Positions 59,883 through 64,000 of a DNA stretch of 64,000 bases are shown here, in pieces (position 1 is the stretch's first letter; each line of letters begins with the position of its first letter). Below the pieces are notes generated by a model, which ran no database searches, was not told where the DNA came from, and saw nothing but the letters and a program-made list of their open reading frames with translations. The stretch comes from Roseibium album (lineage in GTDB: Bacteria > Pseudomonadota > Alphaproteobacteria > Rhizobiales > Stappiaceae), in the NCBI GenBank assembly GCA_001404055.1, contig CXTY01000040.1, positions 124,001-188,000 of the forward strand. The letters run 5' to 3'. The position numbers and the translations under genes were made by a program.

Positions 59883-60281
59883 TCAACTCAGCCAACCAAT
59901 CAGGATCCCCTGAACTACTAACACACCAAGCCAGTGCCCACCGTCAATGACCGTCAAACTCCAGGGGCGACCCTGAAACCGGTGATTGATGATTTGCGTG
60001 GTCAGGACAATTCCAATCCAGATCATGAGAGCGGAGATAATTCCGGTTCGAATGTTGGATTCACCAGCGTGATAGATGATGCCGGCGAAGACAAAGGCCA
60101 TCACCAGCTGGCAGACAAAAGCGATTGCGAGCGTCACCGGATCGGGCTTTGTCTGCGCTTCGCTCAGGCTCGCCGCCTTCATCCAGGCCTTGCCCAAAAC
60201 GCCGTACCAGATCGATCCAAATATGAATGATCCGACTGCCGCTACAGCAACCGCAATCAGATTGACGCCATCAAACATCAT
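59883..60281 (-). CDS. DUF1761 family membrane protein
   Basis: A 132-residue protein with four hydrophobic segments and the DUF1761 pattern: VNLIAVAVAAVGSFIFGSIWYGVLGKAWM at the start, the polar loop SEAQTKPDP, and NHRFQGRPWSLTVIDGGHWLGVLVVQGILIGW at the end. Function unknown. Single gene, upstream of acs in the same direction with a 179-base gap. Confidence 0.85.
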   Translation of the reverse strand: MMFDGVNLIAVAVAAVGSFIFGSIWYGVLGKAWMKAASLSEAQTKPDPVTLAIAFVCQLVMAFVFAGIIYHAGESNIRTGIISALMIWIGIVLTTQIINHRFQGRPWSLTVIDGGHWLGVLVVQGILIGWLS

Positions 60282-60359
60282 GGCCTGCCCTCCGTATTAT
60301 TACGATGTAAGTTGGAAGGAATTGCACCAAAGATCAAGCGGAAGCTGACGGATAAGGGA

Positions 60360-61064
60360 TCAGTTTTTCAGCCAGATGCTGAGACGTCCACAGTCTTCAA
60401 ATCCCAGCTGTCGGTAAACTGTCAGGACGTCATCGTCGGTCTCATAGGTGCAAACCGGCTTATGTGGGAAAGGTGCCAGGAGCTCATGCAGCGCACTGTA
60501 GAGCCAGTTCTTGCGGCAGAATACATTCGACAATCCCAGGACGTCCTTGCCGCTGAAGGTCGGGCCAGCATTGAAGATACCGCCAGCCTTGATCGAGCCT
60601 TCGTTCAAGATGGCCGCAAAATCAATCGCTCTCTTTTCAAGAAGCCTTGGCGGGAATACCCGATGCAATTCGTCATCACTGTTCCAGGCAGCCGACCACC
60701 TCTTCAATCCTTCCGGATGTGTGATCTTTTGCCAGCTTGAGGTGACAGGCGGTCTTCGGCTGGATTGGGTGGGTCTGAACAACCAGCTGCCAGACTTGAG
60801 TTTTCGAAAACCGAATGATCCAAGATCGAGACAGTTAAAGCTGTCCTTGACCGCTGCATTTTCCGGAAGAGCGTCGAGCGCGGTTTTCAAGTCCGGATCT
60901 GGTCTCGCGGAGGTGGTGACGATATTAGGATAAAGTGGCAGAACTTTTCCCGAAGCGTGCCAAAAACCGGCGTAATACCGGGAATTGGCTCCGGCTGCTT
61001 TCAGAACTGCGTCACACCAAAGCGCATTATTCTGTGCGCAGGCGTCTTGTTTGCCAGGAACCAT
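60360..61064 (-). CDS. Putative GNAT-like acetyltransferase, coupled to ureG
   Basis: A 234-residue protein not clearly recognised. The C-terminal stretch FSGKDVLGLSNVFCRKNWLYSALHELLAPFPHKPVCTYETDDDVLTVYRQLGFEDCGRLSIWLK resembles the last strands of a GNAT fold (the YRQLGFxxxGRLxxW ending), so an acyltransferase is the best guess; a canonical acetyl-CoA loop is not evident. Its ATG directly follows the ureG TAG with no intervening base, so translation is coupled to ureG and it belongs to the urease operon. Confidence 0.55.
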   Translation of the reverse strand: MVPGKQDACAQNNALWCDAVLKAAGANSRYYAGFWHASGKVLPLYPNIVTTSARPDPDLKTALDALPENAAVKDSFNCLDLGSFGFRKLKSGSWLFRPTQSSRRPPVTSSWQKITHPEGLKRWSAAWNSDDELHRVFPPRLLEKRAIDFAAILNEGSIKAGGIFNAGPTFSGKDVLGLSNVFCRKNWLYSALHELLAPFPHKPVCTYETDDDVLTVYRQLGFEDCGRLSIWLKN

Positions 61065-61682
61065 CTATGCGTTCAGCCCACCTTTTTCGACAATGAACTC
61101 TACCACGGAACCCAGGCCTTCACTGGCTTTCGTATTGGCAAAGACAAAAGGGCGATCCTTGCGCATTTTCTTCGCATCCCTGTCCATGACGCTCAGGTCA
61201 GCGCCGACGTAAGGTGCAAGATCTGTCTTGTTGATGATCAGGAGATCGGAGCGGGTGATGCCTGGACCGCCTTTGCGCGGGATTTCCTCGCCCGCTGCTA
61301 CATCGATGACATAGAGGGTGAGGTCTGCCAATTCCGGCGAAAAGGTAGCGGCCAGGTTGTCACCACCTGACTCGATCAGGATCAGATCAAGATCCGGAAA
61401 GGACCGGCTCAGGTCATCGACCGCTGCGAGATTGATGGAGGCATCCTCGCGGATCGCAGTATGCGGGCACCCGCCGGTTTCAACGCCGCGTATTCGGTCG
61501 CTCGACAAGGCCTGGGAGCGCATGAGCGCTTCGGCATCTTCACTTGTGTAGATATCGTTGGTGATGACAGCGAGTGAGTAGGTCTCCCGCATGGCTTTGC
61601 AGAGCCGGTCGGTCAAGGTTGTTTTGCCAGAACCGACGGGGCCGCCGATGCCGACACGCAATGGGCCGTTTTTTGAACTCAT
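61065..61682 (-). CDS. ureG: Urease accessory GTPase UreG
   Basis: SIMIBI-class GTPase that supplies nickel to apo-urease with UreF and UreH/UreD. The 205-residue protein has Walker A GIGGPVGSGKTTL (11-23), the nickel-binding CPH motif in VETGGCPHTAIREDAS (Cys72-Pro73-His74), DLILIESGGDNLAATFSPELAD and the guanine-specificity NKTDL. No His-rich N-terminal tail; that role falls to UreE here. Overlaps ureF by 4 bases. Confidence 0.96.
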   Translation of the reverse strand: MSSKNGPLRVGIGGPVGSGKTTLTDRLCKAMRETYSLAVITNDIYTSEDAEALMRSQALSSDRIRGVETGGCPHTAIREDASINLAAVDDLSRSFPDLDLILIESGGDNLAATFSPELADLTLYVIDVAAGEEIPRKGGPGITRSDLLIINKTDLAPYVGADLSVMDRDAKKMRKDRPFVFANTKASEGLGSVVEFIVEKGGLNA

Positions 61683-62392
61683 GAACGGAACAACCTCGAA
61701 TACTGGGTTTCATGCGCCATTGAGGCGATGTCTGCGAGAAATGTAGATGTGCCCAGATCATCAAGACCAGCTTCGCGGGCCTCTGCGGCGACCTCGAAGA
61801 TGACGGGCTCCAGTTGGGCAAGTACTTTCTGGCCGTTGCTCTGACCAAGTGGAACGGCGCGGACAGCGACCGAGATGATGTTGGCTGCAAAGGCGTGCAA
61901 AAAAGCCGTCAGTGCAGCGTCTTCATGTATATCGTGAGCTGCACAGACGACCCCCAGGGCAACTGGATAAGGCCAGGCTTCCCGGTCAACGGCCACTAGC
62001 GCGCGGAACATGTTGCCCGCAGGCGTTTCTTTAACCGGCATCCAGCTCTTGGAAACGGCATTGCAGAAAGCGGTGCCTTGCGCGCTTGATTCCAGTAGCC
62101 TTTCCTTGGAAGGCTGAAGGGAGAGCCCCAGTTGTCGAAGCTCTTGAATTTCGTCTGCGTCTCCTCTCAGGGCGGCACGAAAACTCTCTTTCAAGAGGAT
62201 GGCATCACTTCGTCCGGCTCCATAACGCATTATGTCTTCCAGCCATTCATTCAATTCATCAGCACTAGTAACACCGCCCTCGTCGATCACCTGTTCCAGA
62301 CCGTGGCTATAGGTAAACGCGCCAATCGGAAAGGCGGGCGAAAGAAAAGCCAGCAGCCGGTAAAGCGCAGACAGGGAAACGGGTTCAGTCAT
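61679..62392 (-). CDS. ureF: Urease accessory protein UreF
   Basis: Part of the UreD-UreF-UreG activation complex; controls GTP use by UreG. The 237-residue helical protein starts LYRLLAFLSPAFPIGAFTYSHGLEQVIDEG, the UreF hallmark. The open frame extends to 62566 antisense-style through ureE, but the ATG at 62392, overlapping the ureE stop by 8 bases, gives the standard length. Overlaps ureG by 4 bases at the other end. Confidence 0.93.
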   Translation of the reverse strand: MTEPVSLSALYRLLAFLSPAFPIGAFTYSHGLEQVIDEGGVTSADELNEWLEDIMRYGAGRSDAILLKESFRAALRGDADEIQELRQLGLSLQPSKERLLESSAQGTAFCNAVSKSWMPVKETPAGNMFRALVAVDREAWPYPVALGVVCAAHDIHEDAALTAFLHAFAANIISVAVRAVPLGQSNGQKVLAQLEPVIFEVAAEAREAGLDDLGTSTFLADIASMAHETQYSRLFRS

Positions 62393-62879
62393 GGCTGTGT
62401 CCATGTGCGTGCCCGTGCGAATGCCTATGTTCATGACCTTGGGTCTGACCGTGACCGTAAGCACCGCCTTCCGGGTCAAACGGGGCGGAAACCGGGACGA
62501 TTTTGCCCCCGAGCTTTGCAACCATGTCCTCAATGACGTGGTCTCTGCGGATCCTGAGGGACCCACCCATCAGTTGGGTCGGCAGATGACGGTTGCCCAG
62601 GTGCCAGGCAATCTTCACAAGGTGATCGGTATCGTTGGCGTTGATCTCTACGAGGTCTTCCGGTTCTGCCAACACTTCCAGGATCCGGCCGTCTTCCAGT
62701 TCCAGTCCGTCGCCATGGTGAAGATGAATCGCATTGGCTTCGTCGAGCAGGCAGGAAAGACCCTTCTCGCCGGTCAGCACGGCACGGCGACGGTGCCTGT
62801 CTTCCCTGTCCAGGGTGATCTGGTCAGACGGCTGTCCCTTCCAGCTGCCGGCAGAATGGATTTTCTGGATTCGGATCAT
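62385..62879 (-). CDS. ureE: Urease nickel metallochaperone UreE
   Basis: Delivers Ni2+ to the urease maturation complex. The 164-residue protein has the UreE N-terminal peptide-binding-like domain (LTLDREDRHRRR-type DREDRHRRRAVLTGEKGL), the metal-site region AWHLGNRHLPTQ with the conserved histidine, and a long C-terminal tail with about nine histidines (GHEHRHSHGHAHGHSHD) that stores nickel. Its start overlaps the end of the GST gene (ATGA). Confidence 0.94.
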   Translation of the reverse strand: MIRIQKIHSAGSWKGQPSDQITLDREDRHRRRAVLTGEKGLSCLLDEANAIHLHHGDGLELEDGRILEVLAEPEDLVEINANDTDHLVKIAWHLGNRHLPTQLMGGSLRIRRDHVIEDMVAKLGGKIVPVSAPFDPEGGAYGHGQTQGHEHRHSHGHAHGHSHD

Positions 62880-63481
62880 TTCGCTGCGTCCACCTTCGCT
62901 TTCATCGCCAGAAAACCTGGTCGTTGCCGGAGCCGCTTGAAATACTCATAAACTGGTCCTTCCTTGGGCAAGGGGAACCTGAGCGTTACAGCCCACCCGG
63001 AACAATGACCGATAATGATGTCAGCGATAGTGAAGGTCTCACCCATGACGTACGGGCCCTCGCCCATCCTCTGTGCGAGCGTTTCGAGGCCCCGTCCGAA
63101 TTCCATCCTGCACTGGTCGATAATGTGGGGTACCCGCAATTCTTCCGGATAAACATAACTGTTCTTGGAAGTGGTCCATAAGGCACCTTCCAGCACATCA
63201 ACACACAGCTGGGTGAAGCTGTCCTGCCTGGCGCGTTCCAGAGTCCCGGCTGGAAATGTGAACTTGCCGTGCTTGTCGGCAAGATAGGTGCAGATCGCCA
63301 CAGATTCCGTAATTGCGGCATCACCATTGACAAGAATAGGTACCTTGCCGCTGGGATTCAGCGCTCGGGCGGTCTCAGACTGTGGCATTGCCGGTTCAAT
63401 CTCATAAGCCTCGCCCAGCTCTTCCAGAAGCCACATGACCCGCATGGCACGCGTGCGCGGAAATCCGACAATTTTATACAT
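62876..63481 (-). CDS. Glutathione S-transferase family protein within the urease operon
   Basis: A 201-residue GST. Thioredoxin-fold N-terminal domain with YKIVGFPRTRAMRVMWLLEELG and the glutathione-binding KVPILVNGDAAITESVAICTYLA (cis-Pro and the E-S pair), then the helical domain with FTIADIIIGHCSGWA (N-cap aspartate motif). The substrate is unknown. It is placed between ureC and ureE, overlapping ureE by 4 bases and 33 bases after ureC, so it is in the operon; this is not a standard urease component. Confidence 0.88.
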   Translation of the reverse strand: MYKIVGFPRTRAMRVMWLLEELGEAYEIEPAMPQSETARALNPSGKVPILVNGDAAITESVAICTYLADKHGKFTFPAGTLERARQDSFTQLCVDVLEGALWTTSKNSYVYPEELRVPHIIDQCRMEFGRGLETLAQRMGEGPYVMGETFTIADIIIGHCSGWAVTLRFPLPKEGPVYEYFKRLRQRPGFLAMKAKVDAAK

Positions 63482-63514
63482 TTCTACCCTTCCCGAGGAT
63501 CTTTCACAGGAACC

Positions 63515-64000
63515 TTAGAACAGGAAATATCGCTGTGCCATCGGCAGAACTTCAGCTGGTTCGCAGGTCAGCAATTCACCATCGGCGCGTACTTCGTAAG
63601 TCTCTGGGTGCACATCGATTTCAGGCGTTGCGTCATTGAGAACCATCGACTTTTTCGAGATCCCGCCACGCACGTTTTTCACTGGAAGTACCATACTGTC
63701 GAGGCCAGCCTTGTCCTTGACGCCATTGTCGTAGGCTGCCTGTGAGACGAAGGTGACCCGGCTTTCTGTCATGGCCTTGCCATAGGCACCAAACATGGGG
63801 CGGTAATGGACGGGTTGCGGCGTTGGGATTGACGCATTGGGGTCGCCCATTGGAGCGGCGGCAATGGTGCCAAGTTTAATGACCATGTCCGGTTTAACAC
63901 CGAAGAACTTCGGATCCCAGAGCACCAGATCCGCCAGCTTGCCAACTTCGACAGAACCGACATGTTCGTCAAGACCATGGGCGATTGCCGGGTTGATGGT
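63515..64000 (-). CDS. ureC: Urease alpha subunit, C-terminal part (cut by window edge)
   Basis: Catalytic nickel subunit that hydrolyses urea to ammonia and carbamate. Only the last 161 codons are here. The segment TINPAIAHGLDEHVGSVEVGKLADLVLWDPKFFGVKPD is characteristic of UreC, followed by PVHYRPMFGAYGKA and the terminal EIDVHPETYEVRADGELLTCEPAEVLPMAQRYFLF. The nickel-ligand residues and the flap cysteine lie beyond the edge. It is followed by GST, ureE, ureF and ureG in the same direction. Confidence 0.96.
   Translation of the reverse strand, partial: TINPAIAHGLDEHVGSVEVGKLADLVLWDPKFFGVKPDMVIKLGTIAAAPMGDPNASIPTPQPVHYRPMFGAYGKAMTESRVTFVSQAAYDNGVKDKAGLDSMVLPVKNVRGGISKKSMVLNDATPEIDVHPETYEVRADGELLTCEPAEVLPMAQRYFLF

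Noticed and set aside
61679..62566. The long form of UreF with 58 extra N-terminal residues
   Set aside because: The extension is out-of-frame translation of ureE, and the shorter start gives the usual UreF length.
1..64000. CRISPR arrays, tRNA or rRNA genes, insertion sequences, prophage genes
   Set aside because: Looked for regular direct repeats with spacers, cloverleaf patterns, transposases and integrases; none was found. The repeats present are short palindromes.

Overview
The window is chromosomal DNA from an alphaproteobacterium, most likely of the order Hyphomicrobiales (Rhizobiales). Evidence: the gene order hemE-hemJ-rho-mnmE-mnmG-rsmG-parA-parB, with the ppsR-maf-aroE-coaE-dnaQ block divergent from hemE; a Fur-family iron response regulator (Irr) divergent from fabA-fabB-fabI; many GANTC motifs (the alphaproteobacterial CcrM target) near the hemE promoter; and a TRAP transporter. 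A marine Stappiaceae-type genome (Stappia/Labrenzia/Roseibium) would fit, but that family assignment is a guess from overall resemblance.

Layout. 1-1.1 kb: trpB (cut by the left edge) and trpF, minus strand. 1.2-7.8 kb: GIY-YIG protein, maeB, mutS and a DUF2799 lipoprotein, with small REP-like palindromes in the gaps. 8-11.1 kb: sugar-efflux-type MFS transporter, DUF2244 protein, nth, GNAT. 11.1-14.6 kb: irr divergent from fabA-fabB-fabI. 14.7-17.5 kb: SH3-domain protein, 2-hydroxyacid dehydrogenase, APH(6)-type kinase. 17.5-21.2 kb: minus-strand operon ppsR-maf-aroE-coaE-dnaQ. 21.2-21.6 kb: AT-rich, GANTC-rich gap that is the likely chromosome replication origin. 21.6-31.8 kb: hemE, hemJ, rho, a GNAT gene, mnmE, mnmG, rsmG, parA, parB, with seven ParB-binding parS-like sites. 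31.9-36.1 kb: leuS-lptE-holA, minus strand. 36.3-38.9 kb: solute-binding-like protein, YggS, a tiny EF-hand protein and a remnant of trkH. 39-42.8 kb: TRAP transporter dctP-dctQ-dctM with an isocitrate-lyase-family lyase. 42.9-44.1 kb: ExoD-like gene and a repeat-bearing gap. 44.2-50.5 kb: ffh, chorismate mutase, rpsP, rimM, trmD and rplS, interrupted by a VanZ-like gene and a LuxR-type regulator on the minus strand. 50.8-53.1 kb: leuC and an HNH endonuclease gene. 53.3-57.7 kb: three tandem paralogues encoding Tad-type secreted or anchored proteins with von Willebrand A domains. 57.8-64 kb: acs, a DUF1761 protein, then a minus-strand urease cluster (ureC end, GST, ureE, ureF, ureG, GNAT-like gene).

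Most of the window is housekeeping DNA. The parts that deserve attention are: (1) six intergenic parS-like sites that all carry the same base change from the canonical palindrome, which creates an overlapping GANTC methylation site in each, while the one site inside rsmG is canonical; (2) the candidate origin next to them; (3) the tandem Tad-vWA triplet, in which a C-x12-C loop keeps its length but has an almost wholly different interior in each copy, with a shared 17-base leader element at identical spacing in copies 2 and 3; and (4) a trkH gene reduced to its two ends. No CRISPR array, tRNA, rRNA, insertion sequence or prophage was recognised.
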